Assembly: GCF_001904615.1 (NCBI RefSeq)
Contig: NZ_MRBY01000014.1
Coordinates: forward strand, 19,647 to 83,646
Length of the DNA stretch: 64,000 nt
Direction: 5' to 3'
DNA from: [Limnothrix rosea] IAM M-220
GTDB taxonomy: Bacteria; Cyanobacteriota; Cyanobacteriia; Cyanobacteriales; MRBY01
This document shows, in pieces, positions 36,701 through 47,691 of the stretch (positions are counted from its first letter, which is position 1; each line of letters begins with the position of its first letter). Below the pieces are notes generated by a model, which had not been told where the DNA came from, ran no database searches, and saw only the letters and a list, made by a program, of their open reading frames with translations. The position numbers and the translations under genes are program-made.

Positions 36701-36730
36701 AAAAAATCCCCCGCAATGGTTGTGGAGGAA
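36701..36730 (-). terminator. Rho-independent terminator behind petN group
   Basis: On the minus strand TCCTCC pairs with GGGGGA around a ten-base loop, followed by TTTTTT. It lies about 60 bases after the stop of the small membrane protein gene. Confidence 0.65.
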
Positions 36731-36787
36731 TGTCATTACAAGATTAATAGGAATGATATTTTGCTGTTAAAGGGCACACTTAGGTCA

Positions 36788-36925
36788 CTATTGACCTCGA
36801 CGATCCCGCTCTTGGCGACGGCGATCGCGCCATTCAACAAAAGTAAGATAGGAAATGCCGCCACTGACGAGTAGCAATAATACTAGTGCCCCTAGAAAAA
36901 GAGAGTTTAAAAAGTATGTTTCCAC
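36788..36925 (-). CDS. Small single-span membrane protein, possibly NdhP
   Basis: A 45-residue protein from a GTG start: METYFLNSLFLGALVLLLLV, then SGGISYLTFVEWRDRRRQER. One membrane helix is followed by a basic, charged tail. It lies 18 bases after petN on the same strand and before a terminator, so it is almost surely expressed. Size and the WRDRRR end recall NdhP, the small subunit of the large NDH-1 complex, but this is from memory of the family pattern and is not secure. Confidence 0.6.
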   Translation of the reverse strand: METYFLNSLFLGALVLLLLVSGGISYLTFVEWRDRRRQERDRRGQ

Positions 36926-36943
36926 AATTTTTTTTGAAATTTT

Positions 36944-37033
36944 TTAGAAACCGTTTCTAGCCCAAACAACCATGGCGATCGACCAAGCAAAGAGAGCGAG
37001 CATTGCGCCCCAGCCTAAAGAAAGAACATCCAT
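36944..37033 (-). CDS. petN: Cytochrome b6f complex subunit PetN
   Basis: A 29-residue protein, MDVLSLGWGAMLALFAWSIA and then MVVWARNGF, almost the textbook PetN sequence (LGW...LF.WS..MVVW.RNGF). It is a single-span subunit needed for the stability of the cytochrome b6f complex in the thylakoid membrane. It is the first gene of a two-gene unit with the small protein at 36788-36925. Confidence 0.95.
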   Translation of the reverse strand: MDVLSLGWGAMLALFAWSIAMVVWARNGF

Positions 37034-37133
37034 ATGTTTAAATATGCTTAATTTTTATCAAGTTATCCCACACATAATATCGTGAAACCAGACCTGAAGT
37101 GAACGTCATTATTGAAGTTTCTCATCTGGTTAG

Positions 37134-37161
37134 AAAAAAATCCCCCACATTCAGTGAGAGA
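37134..37161 (-). terminator. Rho-independent terminator of the infB operon
   Basis: On the minus strand TCTCTCAC pairs with GTGGGGGA around TGAAT, followed by seven T. It lies 50 bases after the infB stop and closes the rimP-nusA-ylxR-infB operon. Confidence 0.75.
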
Positions 37162-37212
37162 CTTTCATTGAGTTTCTAGTTTTTCGCTAGTTTATGTTGC
37201 GGCGATCGCCAT

Positions 37213-40146
37213 CTAGCTTTTACGACCGGCTAACAGACGACGCTTAAACACCATCTCAAAGGCTTCAATAATATCGCCCTCTTTCCAGGTGCTAAATTTA
37301 TCAACGCCGATACCACATTCATAGCCAGAATTCACTTCGCGAACGTCTTCTTTAACCCGCTTCAGAGAATCAAGGGGACCTTCATAAACAACGGTATTGC
37401 CGCGTTTGACGCGTACCATGCGGTTACGGACAACCTTACCAGACTGGACATAGCAACCAGCAACGGAGCCACGACCAACGGGGAATACAGCCCGTACTTC
37501 AGCTTGACCGAGGTGCTCCTCAACCTCTTCAGGATCAAGAAGACCTTCCATCGCCCCTTGAATTTCTTCGAGGAAACGATAAATAACGTTGTACTCACGA
37601 ATATCAACACCTTCTTGTTCTGCTGCTTGTCTAGCCCCCGGTGCGAGGGTTGTATTAAAGCCAATGATGACAGCGCCACTAGCAGCAGCGAGATCTACAT
37701 CGGTTTCACTAATCTCGCCGGGAGCAGAGAGCAAGACACGAATTTGTACTTCGTCTTGGGGAAGCTGTTGGAGTGATCCCAAGATAGCTTCGACAGAACC
37801 TTGTACATCTGCTTTGAGAATAAGGTTCAGTTCCTTGAGTTCGCCTTCTTCTGCCTGTGCGGAGAGACTACTCAAGCTCACACGGCGGGAAGACATGGCC
37901 TGTTGGAGTCGAGACTGGCGGTTGCCTTCCGCTCGTTCGTCGGCGATCGCCCGCGCCTCTTTCTCATTGTTGTAGACATCAAACTCATCACCAGCAGCAG
38001 GCACTTCATTAAGACCAAGAATCTCCACTGCAAAAGAAGGAGTTGCCTCAGCCACATGCTCACCACGGTCGTCGATCATGGCACGGATTTTACCCATGAC
38101 AGAACCCGCAACAATCACATCACCCACGCGTAATGTACCGTTCTGAATCAAGAGTGATGCCACAGGGCCCCGTGCTCGGTCAAGATGAGCCTCAATAACA
38201 GTACCCTTCGCCAAACGATCTGGATTCGCAGAGAGCTCTTCAATCTCTGACACAAGCAGCAGCATTTCGAGCAAAGTATCAAGATTGTCACCCGTTAAGG
38301 CACTAACAGGAACCATAATGGTCTCTCCGCCCCACTCTTCCGGCAATAAACCCTGTTCAGACAACTCCTGCTTCACACGGTCTGGCTCTGCCGTTGCCTT
38401 ATCCATCTTGTTAATGGCAACAACAATGGGAACCTGCGCAGCCTGGGCATGCTTAATGGCCTCCAAGGTCTGGGGACGAACACCATCATCAGCTGCTACG
38501 ACGAGCACTGCGATATCGGTGACTCTCGCACCACGGGCTCGCATTGCCGTAAAGGCTTCGTGACCGGGCGTATCGAGGAAAACGATCTGGGACGGCTTGC
38601 CATTATGTTCCACATCAACATGGTAGGCCCCGATATGCTGGGTAATGCCGCCGGCTTCGCCCTGGACAACTTTAGTCTCACGAATCGAGTCAAGGAGCGT
38701 TGTTTTACCATGGTCAACGTGTCCCATGATGGTAACAACAGGGGGACGATGCTTAAGGTTATCAAAGTCGGCAACATCTAGCATTTCAGTAGATTTTGTT
38801 GCTTCCGATTTCGCCTCTGGAGCATTCACGGTTACCTCAAACTCTTCTGCAACCATTTGGGCAGTGTCGTAATCGAGGGTTTGCGTGATATTAATAGCGA
38901 TCCCCTTCGTAAACAGACGGCGAATAATATCTGTCTCTGAAATATGCAGCGCCTCTGCCATTTCCCGCAAAGTCATCGTCTCCGTTAAGGTGATTTCCTC
39001 TGGAGGAGCCTGCACATCGGGGCGATCGCGCTTCTGATTTTTCTGCTGAGCCGCAGAACTACCACCAGAACCACCTTTTTTCATACTTGGCTTGCGGGGC
39101 TTTGATGTGGGAGGTTTATTAGTCGTTGCCTTTTTCGGTCTTGGAGGACGTGCAATGGACAAGCTCACTGGCGTTGCTTCTTTGTCGCTACCGAGAGCTG
39201 TTTCAAATTCATCATCGTCATCATCAATGACAAGGGGACGACGCTTGAGTTTTGAGTTCTTGTTCTTCTGCGCGTTTTGCTGTTCTTCTTCTTCGTCTTC
39301 CCACTTCTTGCGTTTACTACTAGGCTTAGTTCCTAACGATTTTTTGGGTTTTGGTTGAGGACGCTTGGGTGGTGCGAGTAGTGCTTCCGATACGGTGCTA
39401 TCATCATCGTCGGACTCACCATCGGCACTTGTTGGCGTGAGTTCTGGCTCTGCTTCCTTCGGTTTTTTCGCATTACGACTGACGGTCCCGACAATTTGAG
39501 GCTTTGGCTTCAATTGCAAATTTTTAGAGGGTTTGTCGCCATCACTCGTTGTCTTGTCTGAACTTTGCTTGCTATCAGGGCGAGAGTTGGAGCCGCTAGA
39601 AGGTTTTGTCGTCGTTTTTTTACTTGGTCGTGACGGGGGCGCCACGAGTTTAGGTTTAACGATATTTTGTTTTGCGGTAGTGGTAGAGTCTTCTTCGACT
39701 GTATTTTCTACGGCCTGTACCGTAGGAGCAGACTCTGCTGGCATCTTGACAACTTTTGCTGCAGCTGTTGTACTACCACGACTGGGAGGAGATTGTAATC
39801 TCGGTCGCTCTAGCTTACGGCTAGATGAAGAGTTATCGTCTTCACTAGCATTTGCCGGAGCCTCGGCTACTGGGGCTGGTGCTTTTTGAGTATCGTCTTT
39901 CGGAGTAGATTGTATTGACAAGATTTCTTGTTTCTTTTTCTTGGGTCGCTGGGGTTTCGGCTTGCTGGCAACTTTTGATGTGGCGGTTGTTGCATTGGCT
40001 CGAATTTTTTCAGCTTCGTCTTCTGTAATGGTACTGCTATGGCTTTTAGCTGCAATAGAAAGATGCTCACAGATTTCCAAAATATCTTTATTTTCGAGAT
40101 TCAGCTCCTTCGAGAGTTCGTAAATTCTAACTTTGCCGTTATTCAT
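37213..40146 (-). CDS. infB: Translation initiation factor IF-2
   Basis: A 977-residue protein. Residues 1-50 form an IF2N domain, and residues 55-390 a long charged linker typical of cyanobacterial IF-2. A second IF2N segment lies at about 395-445. The G domain from about 470 has [20 protein letters not shown] and NKMDKA, and domains II-IV follow. It delivers fMet-tRNA to the 30S subunit. It ends the rimP-nusA-ylxR-infB operon, after a 253-base gap behind ylxR. Confidence 0.97.
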   Translation of the reverse strand: MNNGKVRIYELSKELNLENKDILEICEHLSIAAKSHSSTITEDEAEKIRANATTATSKVASKPKPQRPKKKKQEILSIQSTPKDDTQKAPAPVAEAPANASEDDNSSSSRKLERPRLQSPPSRGSTTAAAKVVKMPAESAPTVQAVENTVEEDSTTTAKQNIVKPKLVAPPSRPSKKTTTKPSSGSNSRPDSKQSSDKTTSDGDKPSKNLQLKPKPQIVGTVSRNAKKPKEAEPELTPTSADGESDDDDSTVSEALLAPPKRPQPKPKKSLGTKPSSKRKKWEDEEEEQQNAQKNKNSKLKRRPLVIDDDDDEFETALGSDKEATPVSLSIARPPRPKKATTNKPPTSKPRKPSMKKGGSGGSSAAQQKNQKRDRPDVQAPPEEITLTETMTLREMAEALHISETDIIRRLFTKGIAINITQTLDYDTAQMVAEEFEVTVNAPEAKSEATKSTEMLDVADFDNLKHRPPVVTIMGHVDHGKTTLLDSIRETKVVQGEAGGITQHIGAYHVDVEHNGKPSQIVFLDTPGHEAFTAMRARGARVTDIAVLVVAADDGVRPQTLEAIKHAQAAQVPIVVAINKMDKATAEPDRVKQELSEQGLLPEEWGGETIMVPVSALTGDNLDTLLEMLLLVSEIEELSANPDRLAKGTVIEAHLDRARGPVASLLIQNGTLRVGDVIVAGSVMGKIRAMIDDRGEHVAEATPSFAVEILGLNEVPAAGDEFDVYNNEKEARAIADERAEGNRQSRLQQAMSSRRVSLSSLSAQAEEGELKELNLILKADVQGSVEAILGSLQQLPQDEVQIRVLLSAPGEISETDVDLAAASGAVIIGFNTTLAPGARQAAEQEGVDIREYNVIYRFLEEIQGAMEGLLDPEEVEEHLGQAEVRAVFPVGRGSVAGCYVQSGKVVRNRMVRVKRGNTVVYEGPLDSLKRVKEDVREVNSGYECGIGVDKFSTWKEGDIIEAFEMVFKRRLLAGRKS

Positions 40147-40399
40147 TCAATAATGTCCTTTCCTGAGTCTATAGGTGTGTTTTTTGAATAGTTGTGAGTT
40201 GTGTAAAAGGGGGTTGGGGTTAGGGGGTGTTAGTAAAGGAATGTCCTGTCCTCCTAATTTTTATTGGGGTGGGCTGTTGAGTCATAGGGAGAGGTTTTGT
40301 TGGATTGTTTTTTAGGAGGTATAAAAGGTACAAAAATCAGGGTAAGAGTAAAGTCTTCAAGAGGAATTAATGGTTAATCAATCGCCAATTAAGGGTTTC

Positions 40400-40648
40400 T
40401 TAGTTGAGCCTCAAAGCTAGTTGCTGATAGATTTCAGTGGGTATATTTTTTTTAAGTGATCGCCTAAGGCGTTGTTTTCGTTGGGCAAGGGTTAGACAGT
40501 CTCGGTTGGGACATAGATAGGCTGAACGTCCCATACCTCGATCTAATTGTACCGTTTGGGATGGATAGACTCTCACGACTCGCCAAAAAGATTGTTTCGG
40601 TGCTAATTTGCGACAGGCGACACAACGGCGATAGTTAGTTTGAGTCAT
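40400..40648 (-). CDS. ylxR: YlxR-family RNA-binding protein
   Basis: From ATG 40648 (MTQTNYRRCVACRKLAPK) this is an 82-residue DUF448 protein; an ATG at 40687 would add 13 residues that include a HIP1-coded stretch. The motif RRCVACR and the later GRSAYLCPNRDCL are the YlxR signature. YlxR proteins bind nucleic acid, and their genes sit between nusA and infB in most bacteria, as here. Confidence 0.88.
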   Translation of the reverse strand: MTQTNYRRCVACRKLAPKQSFWRVVRVYPSQTVQLDRGMGRSAYLCPNRDCLTLAQRKQRLRRSLKKNIPTEIYQQLALRLN

Positions 40649-40695
40649 GTGTTTCTTTGGGGGGCGATCGCCTAACGGAAGAACCATTAATAATG

Positions 40696-41970
40696 CTATT
40701 CCTCTTCGGTGTTAGATTCAATTACCTTCGGTTCAGTCGTATCAGATTTGTTCTCTATCTCAAGGTCAATATTGTTAGGTTCTGTTGCTTCGAGGGGCTC
40801 TGCTACCGCTGCGCCAGCCAATGCCGCTTGCTCTTCTTCATATTTTTGACTGTCCTTAATATCAATTTTCCAGCCAGTCAGACGAGCTGCCAAACGAACA
40901 TTTTGCCCTTCTTTACCAATCGCTAAACTCAATTGATTTTCCGGAACAAGCACAATGGCTTGTCGCTCTTCTGCATCCACCAAAATTACACCATCAACCC
41001 TAGCGGGGCTGAGGGCGTTGGCAATGTAAGTGGAAGGGTCGGGAGACCAACGAATCACATCGATTTTTTCACCACGTAGCTCGTTAACGACTGCTTGAAT
41101 ACGAGAGCCTCGCGCTCCAATGCAAGCACCGACCGGATCAACGTCGCGCTCAACGGTATCTACAGCAATTTTTGTCCGAGGACCAACATAACGAGTCGGT
41201 GGGTTGGCTTCCCTTGCCACGGCGACAATGCGCACAATTTCTTCTTCAATTTCTGGTACTTCGTTGGCAAAAAGATAAACCACAAGATCCGCTGCTGCCC
41301 GGGAAACAACGAGCTGAGGCCCGCGGTGGGAGCCTTCTTTGACTTTTTTGAGGTACACCTTAAAGGTGGCATTGGCGCGGTAGTTATCGTTGGGAAGCTG
41401 CTCACGGCGAGGCAACTCGGATTCGGTTTCTGGCTGACCAAAGGCACTGGTGACTGCCATGATGATCGAATGACGTTCAAAGCGTAGTACTCGTGCTTGG
41501 AGTACTTCTCCTTCTAATTCTTGAAATTCTTCTTGGACGAGCTTGCGCTGCTGATCCCGTAATTTTTGCAATAGTACTTGCTTTGTCTGAATCGCTGCCA
41601 TCCGGCCGAAATCATTTTGTTCGGGTGTGACATCGAGAATGACGGAGTCTCCTAGTTGGGCTTCGGTGGCCACTTCTTGGACTTCGACGAGGGCAATTTG
41701 GTGATCGGTATTTTCAACTTCTTCGACAATTAATTTTGTGGATAGTACCCGAAAGCCTTCTTCTTCTAAATCAAGCTCTACTTCGAAGTTATCAAAATAG
41801 TCTTCGGGGAAGGGGGCTACTTGATCGAGGTTTTGGGAGCGACGATAGCGTTCATAGCCCTTCAATAATGCTTCACTAAGGGCGTCTTGGACGGCTGTTT
41901 GGGGGAGGTTATGGCGATCGCTGATTTCACCAACGAGCGTACTTAGACCAGCGAGGTTAACAAGGGACAT
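40696..41970 (-). CDS. nusA: Transcription termination/antitermination factor NusA
   Basis: A 424-residue protein: N-terminal RNA-polymerase-binding domain (1-125), S1 domain (about 130-205) and two KH domains (about 230-350) with VGACIGARGSRI and LAIGKEGQNVRLA. An acidic tail replaces the C-terminal repeats of proteobacterial NusA. It modulates pausing, termination and antitermination. It stands second in the rimP-nusA-ylxR-infB operon. Confidence 0.97.
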   Translation of the reverse strand: MSLVNLAGLSTLVGEISDRHNLPQTAVQDALSEALLKGYERYRRSQNLDQVAPFPEDYFDNFEVELDLEEEGFRVLSTKLIVEEVENTDHQIALVEVQEVATEAQLGDSVILDVTPEQNDFGRMAAIQTKQVLLQKLRDQQRKLVQEEFQELEGEVLQARVLRFERHSIIMAVTSAFGQPETESELPRREQLPNDNYRANATFKVYLKKVKEGSHRGPQLVVSRAAADLVVYLFANEVPEIEEEIVRIVAVAREANPPTRYVGPRTKIAVDTVERDVDPVGACIGARGSRIQAVVNELRGEKIDVIRWSPDPSTYIANALSPARVDGVILVDAEERQAIVLVPENQLSLAIGKEGQNVRLAARLTGWKIDIKDSQKYEEEQAALAGAAVAEPLEATEPNNIDLEIENKSDTTEPKVIESNTEEE

Positions 41971-42047
41971 AGAATTTTAATCTAAATAAAAACTAGAAAC
42001 GAAAAAAATGAAAGGCTTTGTGGTTGATGTGATCAGGGGGAGCTTGG

Positions 42048-42515
42048 TTACGATTCGGTTTGGTCATCTAGCTGAACCTTGGCAACGAGTTCCCGGGGGA
42101 TGGCGATCGCCTTGCCTTTCTGGGTGAGTCGAATCATCTCATCATCCCGCTGTTGCAAATTGCCCCGCCATTCTTTTTTGTCTTTATACGGCGCGTAGGT
42201 TTTAACAACGACAGGAAAACCGCGAAAAGCCACAAACTCGCGATCCAAGCTCAGAGTGCGTGTTGTGCCGGGACTCGACACCTCCAGTACGTAGGCACCC
42301 GGAATCAAATTTTGCGATTCGAGGTGAGGATCAAACGCACGACTGAACTGTTCACAATCTTCCAAACCTGTATCCTGCTCTAAATTACGAATATCAATCC
42401 GGAGTACAGGCGGTTTTTTATTAGTCTGGAAAACGACATCGACGACCTCTAAACCCAAGCTCTCGGCAATTGGTTTAGCACAGGCGACAATATCGGGAAT
42501 CAGGGGATGAGCCAT
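42048..42515 (-). CDS. rimP: Ribosome maturation factor RimP
   Basis: The ATG at 42515 (MAHPLIPDIVACAKPIAES) is preferred to 42557, which would add a hydrophobic non-family leader. The 155-residue protein has the RimP motifs LGLEVVDVVF, LEVSSPGTTRTL and the C-terminal Sm-like domain. It is needed for 30S maturation. It is the first gene of the nusA operon. Confidence 0.93.
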   Translation of the reverse strand: MAHPLIPDIVACAKPIAESLGLEVVDVVFQTNKKPPVLRIDIRNLEQDTGLEDCEQFSRAFDPHLESQNLIPGAYVLEVSSPGTTRTLSLDREFVAFRGFPVVVKTYAPYKDKKEWRGNLQQRDDEMIRLTQKGKAIAIPRELVAKVQLDDQTES

Positions 42516-42803
42516 AAACAAACAGACAACAAAAAAAGCGGGCTTGACCCACTTCAATGAACTTTAAATCGAGGTGTGATTCGTAAAGCTTGCTACTTTA
42601 CTCTAATAATTATACTATCACCGTCCCAATAATATGACCTTGTCAAAGGGACATAGCACAAATTTTGATCTCCGTAGGGATCATAGCTTTCGCCAAATGC
42701 CTTAGCAAATTTCGATATTGCCGTTGAAAATCAGTCGCTTCATTGTAAGATAGTAGACTGTAAATTTTTGAAACCAATTGTCTATTTGGGTTCGGAGGCT
42801 TCA

Positions 42804-43106
42804 TTGGCAGAAAGATTTCTATTAAAGGTTCTTTGGTTAGATAAAGATGTGGCGATCGCCGTTGATCAGGTAGTCGGAAAAGGAACAAGTCCTTTGACTG
42901 CATATTTTTTCTGGCCCCGTAACGATGCTTGGCAACAGCTTAAAGATGAGATGGAAGCAAAGCATTGGATTTCTGAGGCAGAGCGCATTGATGTGCTTAA
43001 CCAAGCAACAGAGGTCATTAACTACTGGCAAGAAAACGGCAAGAAGACCAGCATGGCAGAAGCTCAGGCGAAATTCCCTGAAGTAGCATTTAGCGGCAGC
43101 AACTAG
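42804..43106 (+). CDS. Ribosomal protein PSRP-3 (Ycf65)
   Basis: A 100-residue protein from a TTG start at 42804, chosen because GGAGG (42794-42798) lies five bases upstream and the protein then begins [20 protein letters not shown], as family members do. A TTG at 42768 is the upstream alternative; no in-frame ATG exists. The pattern [14 protein letters not shown] is diagnostic for PSRP-3/Ycf65, a 30S subunit protein of plastids and cyanobacteria. Single gene. Confidence 0.88.
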   Translation: MAERFLLKVLWLDKDVAIAVDQVVGKGTSPLTAYFFWPRNDAWQQLKDEMEAKHWISEAERIDVLNQATEVINYWQENGKKTSMAEAQAKFPEVAFSGSN

Positions 43107-43294
43107 ATTCTAGATTGACTCAAACTATTTATTCTATTTTGTCCTGCAAAGCGTAGCCCCACCCAAAAAAATTGGTCATGACTCCTTTGTGCGGCATGAA
43201 TGTACTTGGTATTGAAATCGATTAATTTTTATTTGTAGTTAGTTAGGCGTTCACTCGCTTCTTCCGTTAACTAAAAACTTATGTGTGATTAAAC

Positions 43295-43324
43295 AAAAAG
43301 AGGTAGCCCCATGGCTACCTTTTG
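43295..43324 (-). terminator. Terminator between atpC and PSRP-3 (both orientations possible)
   Basis: GGTAGC pairs with GCTACC around a six-base loop. On the minus strand it is followed by TCTTTTT, fitting the end of atpB-atpC; on the plus strand by TTTTGATTTT, so it may also serve the convergent PSRP-3 gene. Confidence 0.75.
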
Positions 43325-43403
43325 ATTTTATTAATATTAATTTAGTAATACTTCTTTAGCTTCTCTTAAAGTTCTAAATCCTTCGTCAAGCAAAGACTTA
43401 GAC

Positions 43404-43808
43404 CTAGACCATGCCACCAGCGGCCATGAAACGCGCACGTGCACGCTTAAACTCTTGGCGAGCATCAAAATAATCTTTACCAGATTCGCTGCTCATACCC
43501 TCAAACTTAGATTGAGCGGCGGTGAATACTTGGCGAGCTTCCTCTAAATCAATGTCGGATGCTTTAGTTGCTGCATTGACGAGAACTTTCACTTCATTCT
43601 CTTCGACTTCTGCAAAACCATCGGTGATGGCAATATTTTCCCAGTCATTTGTGCGTACTCGTAAAACACCTGTTTCCAGTGCTGTTAGTAGGGGAGCATG
43701 CCCAGATAAAATACCGACTTGGCCAGAACTACTCGGCAGAATGACTTCTTCTACACTGTCATCCAAAACCGTCTGATCTGGCGTGATCACTCTTACTTTT
43801 AAAGCCAT
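43404..43808 (-). CDS. atpC: ATP synthase F1 epsilon subunit
   Basis: A 134-residue protein with the epsilon N-terminal beta sandwich ([31 protein letters not shown]) and the C-terminal helical hairpin ([16 protein letters not shown]). It regulates rotation and ATPase activity of the thylakoid and plasma-membrane ATP synthase. It follows atpB after 111 bases, the separate beta-epsilon operon of cyanobacteria. Confidence 0.96.
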   Translation of the reverse strand: MALKVRVITPDQTVLDDSVEEVILPSSSGQVGILSGHAPLLTALETGVLRVRTNDWENIAITDGFAEVEENEVKVLVNAATKASDIDLEEARQVFTAAQSKFEGMSSESGKDYFDARQEFKRARARFMAAGGMV

Positions 43809-43919
43809 TAGTTTATATTATTCCAAAAAAATAATTCAAAAAATAGGACGACTCATTGGTAAAAGGTCAGCACTCTGCTTTACACAAAAGTACTGACCTT
43901 AAACTTAGCAATCTAACGA

Positions 43920-45395
<1,476 letters not shown>

Positions 45396-45525
45396 TTAAG
45401 CCGAAACTGGGTCTCGGTGACCGAAGTCGTAACCTAATGTAAAATTTTGCCATACTCAGATTACCATCTCTTGGGATTCTGTAAAGCAGATTTGGAATGG
45501 TGTTTTGGTATGGGTTTCGGAGAAC

Positions 45526-46269
45526 TTAGACGGGTGCGAGGGGTGATTGTTTTGGTGTGCCGATCGCCCTCGGAAAATGGGGATCGCTAGGTTTTTTTTT
45601 CTGAATGTAAAGGCAGGTGCGTTGACTTTTTGTGATGGGGGTTTCGCAGGTGAGGAGATCGATGAGTTCGCCGCCGCATTGGGCGATCGCCGGTAGTAGC
45701 TGACTTGTTTCTTTCGGTGTCCATTGACCACGATACAAAATGGCAACACCACCTATTTTGAGAAGGGGAAGGGCATATTCGAGACAGACAGAGGCTTTGG
45801 CTACGGCACGAATGGTGACGAGGTCATATTGTTCGCGATGGATGGGATCTTGTCCGACGGTTTCCGCCCGTGCAGCGATGGTTTGGGTTTTTAAATTAAG
45901 ATCTTGGCTCAGTTCGGCAAGGAAGGTGATTTTTTTTTGGGTGGAGTCGAGCAAAGTGATGTGCCATTCTGGGTAGGCGATCGCCAAAGGTAATCCCGGA
46001 AAACCACCGCCAGTGCCCACATCAATCACTTTAGCCATCGTAGGAATATCTAGAGATGTCAAGTTTAAAGCGACGAGAGAATCCCACAAATGTTTTTCCC
46101 AAAAATCTTCAACGCTCGTGATGCGAGTTAAATTAAGACGCTGATTTCCGACAAAAATACCGTTGTACAGCTCGCTAAATTGGGCAATAACTTCCGTGGG
46201 GGGTTGCCAAGTTAGCGTTGCTTTATGGGTATCAAACAGGGATTGAAATTCCCGAAACACATCGGTCAT
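45526..46269 (-). CDS. rsmG: 16S rRNA (guanine527-N7)-methyltransferase RsmG
   Basis: A 247-residue SAM-dependent methyltransferase with motif I VIDVGTGGGFPGLPLAI and the family segments NLTRITSVEDFWEKHLWDS and DLVTIRAVA. It methylates G527 of 16S rRNA, the change lost in some streptomycin-resistant mutants. The C-terminus is a little longer than usual and basic/Pro-rich. Confidence 0.95.
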   Translation of the reverse strand: MTDVFREFQSLFDTHKATLTWQPPTEVIAQFSELYNGIFVGNQRLNLTRITSVEDFWEKHLWDSLVALNLTSLDIPTMAKVIDVGTGGGFPGLPLAIAYPEWHITLLDSTQKKITFLAELSQDLNLKTQTIAARAETVGQDPIHREQYDLVTIRAVAKASVCLEYALPLLKIGGVAILYRGQWTPKETSQLLPAIAQCGGELIDLLTCETPITKSQRTCLYIQKKKPSDPHFPRAIGTPKQSPLAPV

Positions 46270-46367
46270 AGCAGAAAAAGTGAGTGAAGCTTGAGATCAT
46301 TAAGATGGTAATCCTGTTTTAAGTATCCACAGAATAAGGGATGCAAAGTCAAGGCTTCGAAGATAGT

Positions 46368-47450
46368 TCAATGTCGGTTTTCGTGGCACCAACGTACTTG
46401 GGAGCGCCCTCGACGTTTCGCATCATATAAAGCCTGGTCGGCATTTTTGATCAAACTCTGTGCGTCGCTACAGTCACCGGGGAGAAGCGTACAGCCCCCA
46501 AAGCTAATCGTGATGTAGTTCGAGATTTCCGAAGCCTGATGTTCTAACTTTAGTTCGGCGATCGTCCTTTGTACACAGTGCACAACCTCAATGGCCGCAT
46601 CCATATAGGTGTCCGGCAAAATCAGCGCAAACTCTTCCCCGCCATAGCGAGCCACGAGATCCCCCGGTAAGTTCACAACATCAGCCAAAGTTTGAGCTAC
46701 TATGTTGAGGCATTTATCGCCTCCTTGGTGGCCATAATAGTCATTGTATTTTTTGAAAAAATCGATATCACACAGGACAAGGGATAAAGGACAACCAGAG
46801 GTGTGAGCCCTAGAAATTTCGCGTACTAGACAGTGGTCAAAATGGCGGCGATTTGCCACTTGGGTGAGGTCATCAATATTTGCTTGACGAGTGAGACGGA
46901 TATTACGTAAGCGGAGTAGCTCCTCCATATGCTGACGCTGTTTGATTTCTTTTTTTAGTTGTGCTTTCTGACTGAGTAATAAAGCTTCAATTTTTTGACG
47001 GCGTTTTACCTCTGCGGCCAGAATTTTGTTTTTGTCTCGTAGTTGCCGCTGTAGATAGGCGAGTTGGAGCTGATGTTCAATGCGCGCTAAAACATCAATA
47101 CTTTGAAAGGGTTTGGCAATAAAATCTGCTCCTCCCACCGAGAATGCTTTAATTTTGGCAATGCTTTGCTGAGTACCGCTGAGAAAAATAATGGGAATAT
47201 TTTTAGTCGTCGGGTGTGACTTGAGCCAGATACAAAATTGGTAGCCATCAATGTGGGGCATTTTAATATCTAGCAAGATTAAATCAGTTTGGCACTGCTT
47301 TAGATGTCTGAGGCCAGCCAAAGCGCTTTTGGCAATTTTGACGGTATAGCCATGTTGAGAAAGGATTGCTGTCAGCAACCTGAGATTCGTGATGTTGTCG
47401 TCTACGACGAGAATTGTTGCGTTATCCTCACGGGACACTAGTGTGTTCAT
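46368..47450 (-). CDS. Response regulator with GGDEF domain (diguanylate cyclase)
   Basis: A 360-residue protein. The receiver domain (12-130) has the phospho-acceptor Asp61 in LILLDIKMPHIDG. A coiled coil (about 135-190) leads to a GGDEF domain (195-355) with an intact active site, ARYGGEEFALILPD. It should make cyclic di-GMP from GTP when the receiver is phosphorylated. No histidine kinase is adjacent. Confidence 0.92.
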   Translation of the reverse strand: MNTLVSREDNATILVVDDNITNLRLLTAILSQHGYTVKIAKSALAGLRHLKQCQTDLILLDIKMPHIDGYQFCIWLKSHPTTKNIPIIFLSGTQQSIAKIKAFSVGGADFIAKPFQSIDVLARIEHQLQLAYLQRQLRDKNKILAAEVKRRQKIEALLLSQKAQLKKEIKQRQHMEELLRLRNIRLTRQANIDDLTQVANRRHFDHCLVREISRAHTSGCPLSLVLCDIDFFKKYNDYYGHQGGDKCLNIVAQTLADVVNLPGDLVARYGGEEFALILPDTYMDAAIEVVHCVQRTIAELKLEHQASEISNYITISFGGCTLLPGDCSDAQSLIKNADQALYDAKRRGRSQVRWCHENRH

Positions 47451-47655
47451 CAGGCTTAAGGTGGAGTTCCTAGCAGACAGAGGTTAGCGCGCCAAGTCGC
47501 ATTATTTCTTCTTATCTCGTGCTTGGACAAGTTCAAGATGTCGGAAAAATCCCCTAACTATTGGTCAAGTATTTTTTGTATGAGGAAGGGTGTTGTATGA
47601 CCTATTTGCTTAATATGTTTAAGTCTCCCATAGATTTTGAGAATACAGATATTTC

Positions 47656-47691
47656 TAATTTATCGGGTAATTTATTGGGTAATTTATTGGG
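47656..47691. repeat. Three tandem 12-bp repeats at the end of the DUF1537 gene
   Basis: TAATTTATYGGG is repeated three times at 47656-47667, 47668-47679 and 47680-47691. The stop codon of the minus-strand DUF1537 gene lies inside the third copy, so the array starts in the coding end and runs into the 3' flank. Confidence 0.75.

Noticed and set aside
36674..36874. 66-residue plus-strand frame
   Set aside because: It crosses the petN-group terminator and is antisense to the small membrane protein gene.
42643..42903. 86-residue minus-strand frame overlapping the PSRP-3 start
   Set aside because: It is antisense to a recognised gene, has no ribosome binding site and no family features.
43107..43403. 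tRNA or small RNA gene in the gap before atpC
   Set aside because: The only structure is the terminator hairpin; no cloverleaf or T-loop sequence was found.
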